Of a stretch of 64,000 bases of DNA, positions 61,701 to 64,000 are shown piece after piece (within the stretch, counting starts at the first letter, position 1; each line of letters opens with the position of its first letter). The notes under the pieces were generated by a model. The model was not told where the DNA came from. It was given only the letters and a program-made list of their open reading frames with translations, and ran no database searches. This DNA comes from Seriola aureovittata (taxonomy: Eukaryota > Chordata > Actinopteri > Carangiformes > Carangidae), in assembly GCF_021018895.1 (NCBI RefSeq), contig NC_079386.1, forward strand, positions 930,001-994,000, written 5' to 3'. The position numbers were made by a program, and so were the translations under genes.

Positions 61701-63469
61701 ACTCGTTCTAGATCAGAAGGTGATGAGAAATGCCACATTACGGAGGTGGTTCTGAGTTGGACGACACTGGACCTGATAATGAAATTTACCTGCATGTTGA
61801 AACTGAGATCAACCTCAAATGTAACACCCAGGTTCTCTGCATGTGGTCTGATGTAGGTGAAAAGGTGATTGAGGTTGTGGGCAGTAGCAGTGGTATGATG
61901 TGTGGAGCCACAGAGTAAGATCTCTGTCTTGTCCTCATTTAACTGAAGAAAATCATGAGCCAACCAGTCTTTAATAGGAAGTTAGATCGGCCTGAATTGG
62001 GGAGTTAAGGTGGAGGGAGATCAAAGCATCATCTGTGTGGCAGTGAAAAGAGTGCTTCACTACTTTTTCACCACTTTTCAGTAAGGGTTGTTCGATCAAG
62101 GCAGCTCATCTGTGTCAAAGCTAGGCTAAGAGAGCAAAAATAGGAATGACAGCTAAGTGTTTTTGTTGGTTACATGTTGTTCTTTTCCCCAGGTCCTGGA
62201 AGGCAAACCTATCTATGCAGACTGCTTTGGAAACCTGGTTCCCCTCACCAAAAGTGGCCAGCATCACCTCTTCAGCTTCTTTGCCTTTAAGGAGAACAGA
62301 CTAGCACTCTTCATCAAAGTGAGCACCATTCTTCATCTCTTTATTTCACTCCGAAACAAGCCGAGCCTTTTATGCAGCTGCAGATAATTCCGCATATTTA
62401 TTTGTTGCATGTGATTTTTTTCTGATGATCAGCTGACTAATGCTGAACCGCTTGGCCGTTGCAGATTCGAGACAACACTCAGGAGCCATGTGGCCGTCTG
62501 TCCTTTATGAAAGAACCCAGGAACTACAGGTCACTCACGCAAAATGCCATATGCAACCTCAACATCACTCTCCCATCATACTGCAAGGTGAGCACACTAC
62601 ACTGTCGTTTGACTCAACAACAGAGGAGCCTTTCTGTGGCCTATCTTGTTAGTTCTTGTAAGTAAAACTAACCAGTTGCTTGTAAGCTGAGCCAAAATGC
62701 AATCTTGAGTCTATTTGCCCTGTAGCTCTGTAATACACACTAATCTCCCATTTCTCACACATGACTCCAAAGAGTAACCCCAATTATTTTCTTATTCAAT
62801 ATGCTAAATATTAATTCTTGATTTTCATATTAATTTTTGACAAACGCTGCTAATGTTATGAGCAGCCAACATTATTGCTTTCTAGTTGCTTCTTTACTCT
62901 TCTCCTCCTTGTCCCCAGTGAAACAACTTCAAGGCTGAACTAAGCAAGATTAACAGCTGGTCGTCTATTATCAGACCAGAGAAAAACAAATCTAATGGAT
63001 TTAAAGTGCTAAACCATAAGTGTGTGTCAGGCTAACACGATGAAGATTCAAGATCTTTATATTCAAACTCCACTTTGGTTTTCCCTGAAATCACACTGAC
63101 CTGTTGTCTTTGTTGCTATGGTAACCATACATTGCCCCCCACTGTCTTTTTCTCCCTTTAATGTTGCTGTTGTTTCTATCTGTACATCTTTCTGCTTCTC
63201 GCTGCTTCTTGCTCCCAAAAGGAGTCCGATTCAGACCAAGAGCCAGAGGACGAGGTAAAGGCAGCCACCGCTTCCCCTTCCCTCTTCTAACTAACAAGCT
63301 CATTTTTGCTGTTGTGTTACATGTGTCCTGTGTGTTCTGTTCCTAAAGTAGCAGTTTTATTGTAGTAGTAGTTTTAAAAATATTTGATACATGCAGATGA
63401 TGCTATAAAACTAACTGTGATCCATTTTCTTTATTCTTTTTTTCCAGACCAGTGGAACGCTAGAGAAAT
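5340..63469 (+). CDS. ank2: Ankyrin-2 (ankyrin-B) gene, 5' and middle part, 3'-incomplete
   Basis: About 39 exons give roughly 1,509 residues: 24 ankyrin repeats (about residues 50-843), an acidic linker, then ZU5N, ZU5C and UPA. Ankyrin-B is a cytoplasmic adaptor. In the family, the repeats bind membrane proteins such as ion exchangers, channels, the Na/K pump and L1-type adhesion molecules, and the ZU5-UPA module binds beta-spectrin. Exon phases agree at every junction (0 through the repeats, mixed after), which supports each border. ANK2 identity comes from the [14 protein letters not shown] start, the MMVNRTTE microexon and the linker sequence. The giant exon, death domain and C-terminus are past the window, and other promoters may lie upstream of it. 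A one-base deletion in the exon at 47873-47944 breaks the frame as written. ank2a versus ank2b is undecided. Confidence 0.96.
5856..5890. repeat. (TG)n microsatellite
   Basis: Interrupted TG repeat, one TT and one TA interruption. Confidence 0.9.
6514..6578. repeat. (AAT)n microsatellite
   Basis: About 21 perfect AAT/ATA trinucleotide units. Confidence 0.95.
6655..6670. repeat. poly-G tract
   Basis: Sixteen consecutive G. Confidence 0.9.
8398..8500. mobile_element. hAT-like element end
   Basis: Begins ATCAGTGGTTCTCAAACTTTTT, resembling the CAGTGGTTCTCAA start typical of many hAT elements. The other end was not found; the LINE fragment begins directly after it. Confidence 0.4.
8508..9464 (+). 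mobile_element. Non-LTR retrotransposon (LINE) remnant, reverse transcriptase C-terminal half
   Basis: Open stretches at 8514-8870 and 8913-9464 resemble the reverse transcriptase of Jockey/L2/Rex1-type LINEs. Visible features are [17 protein letters not shown], the GAPQG motif, a YLDDT catalytic box (about 8723-8737) in a shifted frame, [11 protein letters not shown], and the downstream [13 protein letters not shown] block. Two in-frame stops (near 8868 and 8907) and frameshifts around the catalytic box show it is dead. The endonuclease and 5' part are missing, as expected for 5' truncation. The exact clade is uncertain. Confidence 0.85.
11757..11966 (-). mobile_element. Antisense LINE reverse-transcriptase fragment
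   Basis: On the minus strand the translation contains [12 protein letters not shown] followed some 30 residues later by YADNT. These match the GVPQGSxLGP motif and the YADDT catalytic box with D to N in the third position. Only this core survives. It lies about 190 bp upstream of exon 2. Confidence 0.7.
12153..12254 (+). CDS. ank2: ank2 exon 2, ankyrin repeat 1
   Basis: 102 nt, 34 codons, phase 0 on both sides. It opens [15 protein letters not shown] and ends DISTCNQ, the capping first repeat. SDSN rather than ADA(N/A) and EYLKGG favour ANK2 over ANK1 and ANK3. Acceptor ctcctctag, donor CAG|gtagga. Confidence 0.97.
12389..12416. repeat. (AAC)n microsatellite
   Basis: About nine AAC/ACA units. 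Confidence 0.9.
13308..13337. repeat. (ATT)n microsatellite
   Basis: ATT trinucleotides grading into ATC. Confidence 0.85.
16144..16244. repeat. Perfect 22-bp inverted repeat, MITE-like
   Basis: CAGAAAACATCTTCATCAAT plus TT at 16144-16165 is exactly complementary to 16223-16244, with a 57-bp spacer. A further TTTTCTGAAGTTG copy follows at about 16271. This suggests a foldback or MITE remnant; no target duplication was identified. Confidence 0.6.
18130..18300 (+). mobile_element. L1-like LINE remnant
   Basis: One short + frame reads [12 protein letters not shown] followed by [13 protein letters not shown], resembling the LTWExDLG block near the C-terminus of L1-type ORF2. It is too short to classify further. 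Confidence 0.4.
19382..19480 (+). CDS. ank2: ank2 exon 3, ankyrin repeat 2
   Basis: 99 nt, 33 codons, [22 protein letters not shown], phase 0 both sides. Acceptor ctctctccag, donor AAG|gtaaga. Confidence 0.97.
20860..21560. mobile_element. Diverged DNA-transposon copy of a fish-type family
   Basis: Phrases such as AAGTCAGTGAACC at the start, then GGTCTGGGCTCTGACTAGAC, GGGTCATTGTCCTG and GGCTTCCTCTGTGGTGTCC-like wording, recall a common Tc1/DNA-type repeat of fish genomes read antisense to its transposase. No open frame remains. The family name is a recollection from wording, not a database hit. Confidence 0.45.
22015..22076. repeat. (TA)n microsatellite
   Basis: TA repeat grading into TATG/TGTA. 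Confidence 0.9.
22360..22458 (+). CDS. ank2: ank2 exon 4, ankyrin repeat 3
   Basis: 99 nt, [24 protein letters not shown], phase 0. Acceptor atccag, donor CAG|gtgagc. The intron to exon 5 is only 220 bp. Confidence 0.97.
22679..22777 (+). CDS. ank2: ank2 exon 5, ankyrin repeat 4
   Basis: 99 nt, [23 protein letters not shown], phase 0. TPLY replaces the usual TPLH, as in other ankyrins at this repeat. Donor GAG|gtgaga. Confidence 0.97.
22778..24264 (+). other. ank2: Intron 5
   Basis: 1.5 kb. Open stretches at 23152-23373 and 23373-23627 have no recognisable features. No repeat family identified. Confidence 0.5.
24265..24450 (+). CDS. ank2: ank2 exon 6, ankyrin repeats 5 and 6
   Basis: 186 nt, 62 codons. 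Repeat 5 starts [18 protein letters not shown]; repeat 6 is the short [20 protein letters not shown] form typical of ankyrins. Phase 0 both sides, donor AAA|gtatgc. Confidence 0.97.
25530..25720. repeat. Possible LINE 3' end or SINE-like repeat
   Basis: GTTTATTTATACAGCACC followed by ACACAAGGCGATTCAAAG resembles the antisense tail shared by several fish LINE and SINE families. Boundaries and family are unresolved. Confidence 0.35.
26189..26384. repeat. 21-bp minisatellite, 9.3 copies
   Basis: Unit ACCAGCTGACACTAGACTRA plus A, nine full copies and a partial tenth. Copies differ only at two sites (GACAC/GATAC and CTAAA/CTGAA), so the array is young or homogenised. Each full unit carries a CAGCTG E-box. 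The unit length is a multiple of three without stops, which makes spurious open frames on both strands. Confidence 0.97.
28365..29200. mobile_element. Nested fish-type repeats
   Basis: The left part (CACAGACTGTAAATAAAGATGG then AGCCTCCGTGACATCACCC) and right part (CCACCTGTCACTCAAAGAGG then TAACTTTAAGTTTAAATATAAT) look like the two halves of one common fish repeat. Between them is another element with imperfect inverted ends (TTTTCAGGGACCACATCC near 28455; GGATGTGGCCCCTGAATT near 28919) and a 17-bp perfect hairpin at 28496-28541. Families are not named with confidence. Confidence 0.45.
29830..29853 (+). CDS. ank2: ank2 microexon 7 (MMVNRTTE)
   Basis: 24 nt encoding M-M-V-N-R-T-T-E, phase 0 to phase 0, acceptor ctgctacag, donor GAG|gtatac. 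The same eight-residue insert sits at this place in mammalian ANK2, so it identifies the paralogue. It lengthens the junction between repeats 6 and 7 and, being in frame, could be a cassette. Confidence 0.95.
29854..32099 (+). other. ank2: Intron 7
   Basis: 2.2 kb, very AT-rich between 30100 and 31250 with many AATG/AAAATT-type words. No exon or definite element. Confidence 0.55.
32100..32198 (+). CDS. ank2: ank2 exon 8, ankyrin repeat 7
   Basis: 99 nt, [26 protein letters not shown], phase 0. Donor AGG|gtagga; a hAT element starts 16 bp after the exon end. Confidence 0.97.
32207..32214. repeat. Left target-site duplication of hAT element
   Basis: CCACACAC, identical to 33087-33094 on the other side of the element. 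The right copy merges with a CA repeat, so part of the match could be chance. Confidence 0.7.
32215..33086 (+). mobile_element. Non-autonomous hAT-type DNA transposon, 872 bp
   Basis: Ends are TAGGGGTTTCAC and, inverted, TAGGGCATTCAC (10 of 12 match), flanked by 8-bp duplications as expected for hAT. Subterminal TAGTCGAC-type words repeat at both ends. It carries a truncated transposase gene (32448-32963). It interrupts intron 8 just past the splice donor. Confidence 0.85.
32448..32963 (+). pseudogene. Truncated hAT transposase with BED zinc finger
   Basis: 171 codons from [11 protein letters not shown]; the open frame extends upstream to an earlier ATG at 32358. Residues about 22-62 form a BED finger: WKYFTKAD, then CNIC, then HNHLKLH (CxxC and HxxxH ligands). 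A basic, Q/E/R-rich linker follows. The catalytic RNase-H-like core and dimerisation region of a full hAT transposase (usually 600 or more residues) are absent, so it cannot be an active transposase; it might still bind the ends of related copies. Confidence 0.75.
33087..33109. repeat. (CA)n tract including right target-site duplication
   Basis: CCACACAC (33087-33094) continuing into a CA repeat. Confidence 0.8.
33110..35501 (+). other. ank2: Rest of intron 8
   Basis: 2.4 kb. A short acidic frame at about 33567-33650 (starting [20 protein letters not shown]) may be a transposon ORF fragment; otherwise only a long CA repeat stands out. Confidence 0.45.
35039..35087. repeat. (CA)n microsatellite
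   Basis: About 23 uninterrupted CA units. Confidence 0.95.
35502..35600 (+). CDS. ank2: ank2 exon 9, ankyrin repeat 8
   Basis: 99 nt, [26 protein letters not shown], phase 0. Acceptor cctctctgcag, donor AGG|gtgagt. Confidence 0.97.
36163..36200 (+). promoter_or_regulatory. ank2: Exon 10 splice acceptor made of a TG repeat
   Basis: The 35 bases before the AG are (TG)n with one TCTG interruption, in place of a normal pyrimidine tract. Confidence 0.8.
36201..36299 (+). CDS. ank2: ank2 exon 10, ankyrin repeat 9
   Basis: 99 nt, [26 protein letters not shown], phase 0. Donor AAG|gtgtgt; acceptor is the TG-repeat tract just upstream. Confidence 0.97.
36300..37117 (+). other. ank2: Intron 10 with hAT-like end
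   Basis: At 36412-36500, GCAGGGGTCGGCAAGTAAG and GGCCTCGGGC resemble the end of a hAT element. A poly-G run lies at 37020-37032. Otherwise nothing. Confidence 0.4.
37118..37315 (+). CDS. ank2: ank2 exon 11, ankyrin repeats 10 and 11
   Basis: 198 nt, 66 codons: [21 protein letters not shown], then [21 protein letters not shown], ending NARAL. Phase 0, donor CTG|gtgcga. The two repeats are fused in one exon, as usual for ankyrins. Confidence 0.97.
37512..37610 (+). CDS. ank2: ank2 exon 12, ankyrin repeat 12
   Basis: 99 nt, [26 protein letters not shown], phase 0, donor GAG|gtactt. Confidence 0.97.
37611..38394 (+). other. ank2: Intron 12
   Basis: Nothing recognised except a C-rich acceptor tract (about 38369-38385). 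Confidence 0.5.
38395..38493 (+). CDS. ank2: ank2 exon 13, ankyrin repeat 13
   Basis: 99 nt, [26 protein letters not shown], phase 0, donor ATT|gtgagt. Confidence 0.97.
38693..38791 (+). CDS. ank2: ank2 exon 14, ankyrin repeat 14
   Basis: 99 nt, [26 protein letters not shown], phase 0, donor CGG|gtgata (weaker than neighbours). Confidence 0.96.
38923..39120 (+). CDS. ank2: ank2 exon 15, ankyrin repeats 15 and 16
   Basis: 198 nt: [21 protein letters not shown], then [21 protein letters not shown], ending SLATK. Phase 0, donor AAG|gtgggt. Confidence 0.97.
39435..40086. mobile_element. Candidate terminal-inverted-repeat element, about 650 bp
   Basis: GACAGACTGGGGATGGTTGC plus AACA at the left matches, inverted, the right end GACAGGGTGGAGATGGTTGC plus AACA, with about three mismatches in 24. 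No coding capacity and no clear target duplication; superfamily unknown. Confidence 0.5.
40261..40310. repeat. (TA)n microsatellite
   Basis: TA repeat with one CTG interruption. Confidence 0.9.
41732..41754. repeat. poly-C tract
   Basis: Twenty-three consecutive C; length in any assembly is unreliable. Confidence 0.9.
42916..43014 (+). CDS. ank2: ank2 exon 16, ankyrin repeat 17
   Basis: 99 nt, [26 protein letters not shown], phase 0, donor AAG|gtatgt. Confidence 0.97.
43015..43572 (+). other. ank2: Intron 16
   Basis: 558 bp with a TG repeat at 43483-43504 close to the next acceptor; nothing else. Confidence 0.5.
43573..43671 (+). CDS. ank2: ank2 exon 17, ankyrin repeat 18
   Basis: 99 nt, [26 protein letters not shown], phase 0, donor AAG|gtgaga. 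The YDNQKV signature is typical of ankyrins at this repeat. Confidence 0.97.
43672..45382 (+). other. ank2: Intron 17
   Basis: 1.7 kb containing an antisense LINE fragment (43965-44215); the rest is unremarkable AT-rich sequence. Confidence 0.5.
43965..44215 (-). mobile_element. Antisense LINE remnant, C-terminal end
   Basis: On the minus strand: SLHWLLL, then [20 protein letters not shown] and [13 protein letters not shown]. These match the conserved C-terminal block (LHWLPV, APEYLxELLTPY, LRSS, P.S.LKTKGDRAF) after the reverse transcriptase of fish L2-like LINEs. It is degraded after this block. Confidence 0.6.
45383..45580 (+). CDS. ank2: ank2 exon 18, ankyrin repeats 19 and 20
   Basis: 198 nt: [21 protein letters not shown], then [21 protein letters not shown], ending INVPTK. 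Phase 0, donor AAG|gtactg. Confidence 0.97.
45898..45996 (+). CDS. ank2: ank2 exon 19, ankyrin repeat 21
   Basis: 99 nt, [26 protein letters not shown], phase 0, donor AAA|gtatga. Its acceptor also follows a TG repeat but has a short pyrimidine stretch (TCCCTCATGCAG). Confidence 0.97.
46169..46267 (+). CDS. ank2: ank2 exon 20, ankyrin repeat 22
   Basis: 99 nt, [26 protein letters not shown], phase 0, donor AAG|gtactc. TPLI replaces TPLH, as in other ankyrins here. Confidence 0.97.
46268..47431 (+). other. ank2: Intron 20 with compound TA/GA repeat
   Basis: 1.16 kb, many ATATAT/TATATG words; compound (TA)n-(GA)n at 46621-46704. No exon. Confidence 0.6.
46621..46704. repeat. Compound (TA)n(GA)n microsatellite
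   Basis: TA repeat with two TTA breaks followed by about 11 GA units. Confidence 0.95.
47432..47530 (+). CDS. ank2: ank2 exon 21, ankyrin repeat 23
   Basis: 99 nt, [26 protein letters not shown], phase 0, donor GTG|gtgcgt. The intron to exon 22 is only 88 bp. Confidence 0.97.
47619..47717 (+). CDS. ank2: ank2 exon 22, ankyrin repeat 24
   Basis: 99 nt, [26 protein letters not shown], phase 0, donor ACG|gtacgt. Last repeat, ending in the threonine run that leads to the linker. Confidence 0.97.
47727..47749. repeat. (CA)n microsatellite
   Basis: Eleven CA units nine bases past the exon 22 border. Confidence 0.85.
47873..47944 (+). CDS. ank2: ank2 exon 23, linker start, with one-base deletion
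   Basis: In phase 0 it reads [10 protein letters not shown], as in all ankyrins after the repeats, then goes out of frame at about 47901-47905 and meets TGA at 47912-47914. One frame over, from 47905, it reads [13 protein letters not shown] up to the donor (GAGG|gtgagt). The conserved KLNVPETM needs one more C in the GTCCGGAG context. The exon is 72 nt where 73 are required to join the phase-1 exons that follow. No alternative acceptor here repairs it, and skipping the exon also breaks the frame. A sequencing or assembly error or a real null change are both possible. Confidence 0.93.
48148..48201 (+). CDS. ank2: ank2 exon 24, 54-nt acidic cassette
   Basis: Phase 1 to phase 1, encoding [18 protein letters not shown] with the split glycine completed by the next exon. 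Acceptor ctaccctcag, donor GAAG|gtactc. Seven Asp and two Glu in 18 residues. In frame with or without it, so likely a cassette. The analogous place in ankyrin-G also has an acidic insert. Confidence 0.85.
48202..50444 (+). other. ank2: Intron 24
   Basis: 2.2 kb; the first half (48600-49330) is a MITE-like repeat, the rest is plain AT-rich sequence. Confidence 0.5.
48600..49330. mobile_element. Diverged MITE-like element, related to 54257-54593
   Basis: Shares phrases with the 54 kb element: TAAGTCTCTGAACGCTAC, GGAGAGTGCTGTCTAACAC, GGGTTGAGATCAGGTG and TTTTCATACTCATCAAACC. It ends CCAAACCTTTTGACTGGCAC, a Tc1/mariner-type terminus different from the ends of the other copy. Confidence 0.55.
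50445..50586 (+). CDS. ank2: ank2 exon 25, linker
   Basis: 142 nt, phase 1 to phase 2: [20 protein letters not shown], then [20 protein letters not shown], ending GGRTDS. The D-D-T-M-T-G-D-G-G start is diagnostic of ANK2 (ANK3 has EDAMTGDT). Donor ACAG|gtatgt. Confidence 0.96.
50587..52381 (+). other. ank2: Introns flanking the candidate microexon
   Basis: 1.8 kb with the 12-nt candidate at 51067; the open stretch at 51377-51595 has no supporting features. Confidence 0.5.
51067..51078 (+). CDS. ank2: Candidate 12-nt microexon of ank2
   Basis: TCGAATGCAAAG lies between a long pyrimidine-rich acceptor ending cctctatag and a strong donor gtatgt. It is phase 2 to phase 2, adding S-R-M-Q between TDS and SDRSF. 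Mammalian ANK2 carries a short LRSF segment at the same point. Inclusion is inference. Confidence 0.5.
52382..52469 (+). CDS. ank2: ank2 exon 27, linker
   Basis: 88 nt, phase 2 to 0: [24 protein letters not shown]. Serine/tyrosine-rich; corresponds to the SSDRSHTL segment in mammals but diverged. Acceptor ctctgctgcag, donor CAG|gtacag. Confidence 0.93.
52656..52759 (+). CDS. ank2: ank2 exon 28, end of linker
   Basis: 104 nt, phase 0 to 2: [35 protein letters not shown]. The W-G-T-E-N-L-D-N-V block precedes ZU5N in ANK2. Donor CCGG|gtaggt. Confidence 0.96.
52760..55371 (+). other. ank2: Intron 28
   Basis: 2.6 kb. It has overlapping palindromes at 53572-53608 and a MITE at 54257-54593. No exon seen. 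Confidence 0.6.
54257..54593. mobile_element. MITE, 337 bp, with terminal inverted repeats
   Basis: Left end GGTGACAAATTAAAGGAAAA plus CC; right end, inverted, GGCGACAAATTAAAGGAAAA plus ACC. The ends are nearly perfect. No coding capacity. The internal part resembles 48600-49330. Flanking duplications are not clear. Confidence 0.75.
55372..55596 (+). CDS. ank2: ank2 exon 29, ZU5N domain
   Basis: 225 nt, phase 2 to 2. Starts [16 protein letters not shown] and includes [18 protein letters not shown], ending [10 protein letters not shown]. This is the beta-spectrin-binding ZU5N. The D-A-R triplet is the one whose mutation abolishes spectrin binding in ankyrin-B and ankyrin-G. Acceptor ttcccatcccag, donor CTCGG|gtaagg. 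Confidence 0.97.
55597..56776 (+). other. ank2: Intron 29
   Basis: 1.2 kb, a short GAT repeat at 56307-56328; otherwise AT-rich with no feature. Confidence 0.5.
56777..56875 (+). CDS. ank2: ank2 exon 30, in-frame ZU5N cassette
   Basis: 99 nt, phase 2 to 2: [34 protein letters not shown] homologous cassette exists in mammalian ANK2, so it is under constraint. Its last 25 residues resemble the end of the previous exon ([23 protein letters not shown]), as if that tail had been duplicated. Being in frame it may be optional. Acceptor atcacacag (poor pyrimidine tract), donor CTCGG|gtaggg. Confidence 0.93.
56876..58208 (+). other. ank2: Intron 30
   Basis: 1.3 kb, T-rich at 57050-57200; no element recognised. 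Confidence 0.5.
58209..58363 (+). CDS. ank2: ank2 exon 31, ZU5N end
   Basis: 155 nt, phase 2 to 1: [42 protein letters not shown]. Donor GAGG|gtcagt. The next intron is only 91 bp. Confidence 0.97.
58455..58666 (+). CDS. ank2: ank2 exon 32, ZU5N to ZU5C
   Basis: 212 nt, phase 1 to 0: [40 protein letters not shown], ending [10 protein letters not shown]. It begins ZU5C, whose GPEGGILSS repeats the beta-strand pattern of ZU5N. Acceptor cccacccag, donor CAG|gtaatt. Confidence 0.97.
58667..60072 (+). other. ank2: Intron 32
   Basis: 1.4 kb, no recognised repeat family; short TGATAA-type repeats near 59450. Confidence 0.5.
60073..60277 (+). CDS. ank2: ank2 exon 33, ZU5C
   Basis: 205 nt, phase 0 to 1: [38 protein letters not shown], ending LRLLCSIT. 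Donor CACTG|gttaga is weak; the intron is 82 bp. Confidence 0.96.
60360..60456 (+). CDS. ank2: ank2 exon 34, end of ZU5C
   Basis: 97 nt, phase 1 to 2: [20 protein letters not shown], ending FTTNVSAR. The intron to exon 35 is 85 bp. Confidence 0.96.
60542..60770 (+). CDS. ank2: ank2 exon 35, UPA domain start
   Basis: 229 nt, phase 2 to 0: [40 protein letters not shown], ending EVARSRDVE. Acceptor actaatttcaag has few pyrimidines. Donor GAG|gtgaga. Confidence 0.96.
60771..62192 (+). other. ank2: Intron 35
   Basis: 1.4 kb, largely an antisense LINE fragment (61400-61990). Confidence 0.6.
61400..61990 (-). mobile_element. Antisense LINE reverse-transcriptase remnant
   Basis: On the minus strand: [33 protein letters not shown], a degraded HAFI block and then, in another frame, [13 protein letters not shown] and [18 protein letters not shown]. 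These match the region after the catalytic box of fish L2/CR1-like LINEs. The copy is frameshifted and lacks the catalytic part. Confidence 0.75.
62193..62318 (+). CDS. ank2: ank2 exon 36, UPA
   Basis: 126 nt, phase 0: [37 protein letters not shown]. Acceptor tcttttccccag, donor AAA|gtgagc. Confidence 0.97.
62465..62587 (+). CDS. ank2: ank2 exon 37, UPA end
   Basis: 123 nt, phase 0: [34 protein letters not shown]. Donor AAG|gtgagc. Confidence 0.97.
62588..63221 (+). other. ank2: Intron 37
   Basis: 634 bp; no feature recognised. Confidence 0.5.
63222..63254 (+). CDS. ank2: ank2 exon 38, acidic 11-residue exon
   Basis: 33 nt, phase 0, [11 protein letters not shown]. It matches the ESESDQE segment after UPA in ANK2. 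Acceptor ttgctcccaaaag, donor GAG|gtaaag. Confidence 0.9.
63448..63469 (+). CDS. ank2: ank2 exon 39, 22-nt exon
   Basis: Phase 0 to 1, TSGTLEK plus one base. Acceptor tttttttccag, donor AAAT|gtaaga. It corresponds to the TSEK segment of mammals. The next exon was not found in the window. Confidence 0.7.
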
Positions 63470-64000
63470 GTAAGAATTTTTTTCCTATTTAATTTTTGCT
63501 TTTACTAAACTAGTTATTCTATAATAATACTACCTGTCTGCATTAATCAAACTAATAGAACAGTAGGACTGATAATGAATGGGTGACACATGCAAGACTA
63601 ATGTATTTGAACAGAGGAATAACCAGACTGATACACTGACACATCCATCTTTACCATTAGCTTAACTCTAGACCATGTACATCTTATCAAAGTCCTTTAA
63701 GCTTCATTTATTTTTGTCTTGTCTCACAAACCAAAAGGCCTCAACTGCACCTCCCCATGCTAACATAATGTTTCTCCTGAGGCTAAAGTTCACTTTTTAC
63801 TTACTTTTTTTCTGATTTCACACCTGCCTCAATGTCCTCAATTGATCTCTTCCCCCTTCACAATTTGAGATGGGACATATGGAGAAGGAGTTAAACACCG
63901 CCACCTATGTTTGTAAATGAAAAATTAAACTCATTCATACTTTTTTTCATACTCTTGCTGTCCTAAAAGCCAGCAGGAGTCCTAACATGTCGCAATGCCA
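63470..64000 (+). other. ank2: Intron 39, partial
   Basis: 531 bp to the window end; no exon recognised. The regions expected next (giant exon, death domain) are outside. Confidence 0.5.

Noticed and set aside
63880..63920. Short frame MGHMEKELNTATYVCK near the window end as a next ank2 exon.
   Set aside because: No proper acceptor or donor in the phase-1 frame required after 63469.
1..64000. tRNA, rRNA or other structural RNA genes.
   Set aside because: Scanned by eye for cloverleaf-type A/B boxes and conserved rRNA words; none convincing.

Overview
Overall: this is vertebrate genomic DNA, almost certainly from a teleost fish. Short GC-richer exons with GT-AG borders sit in long AT-rich introns full of microsatellites and fish-type transposon debris (hAT, LINE, Tc1/MITE-like). 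One gene fills the window on the + strand: an ankyrin-B/ankyrin-2 (ANK2) orthologue. I found no second host gene, no structural RNA gene and no CRISPR array. Gene layout: a candidate first exon lies at 5340-5477. Exons at 12153-47717 encode the complete membrane-binding domain of 24 ankyrin repeats, mostly one repeat per 99-nt phase-0 exon, with two-repeat exons of 186 or 198 nt. Exons at 47873-52759 encode the acidic linker and include a 24-nt-class of small cassettes (54 nt and a candidate 12 nt; a separate 24-nt microexon lies inside the repeat domain at 29830). Exons at 55372-62587 encode the spectrin-binding ZU5N-ZU5C-UPA supermodule, and 63222-63469 starts the following linker. The giant exon, death domain and C-terminal regulatory region expected for ANK2 lie beyond base 64000. 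Assignment to ANK2 rather than ANK1 or ANK3 rests on the [14 protein letters not shown] start of the repeat domain, the MMVNRTTE microexon, the D-D-T-M-T-G-D-G-G linker and the KLHLP..FLG cassette. I cannot tell ank2a from ank2b. Main anomaly: the exon at 47873-47944 lacks one nucleotide relative to the reading frame on both of its sides. As written, translation stops 13 codons into that exon, giving repeats without the spectrin-binding module. Every other exon is intact, so an assembly error is the simplest explanation, but a real allele or decaying paralogue is possible. Other points worth a look: a candidate dual-acylation N-terminus, a hAT insertion with 8-bp target duplications 16 bp from a splice donor, a 21-bp minisatellite that repeats a CAGCTG E-box every two helical turns, and an acceptor built from a TG repeat. 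I do not see an undescribed biological system here; the interest is in gene structure and repeats.
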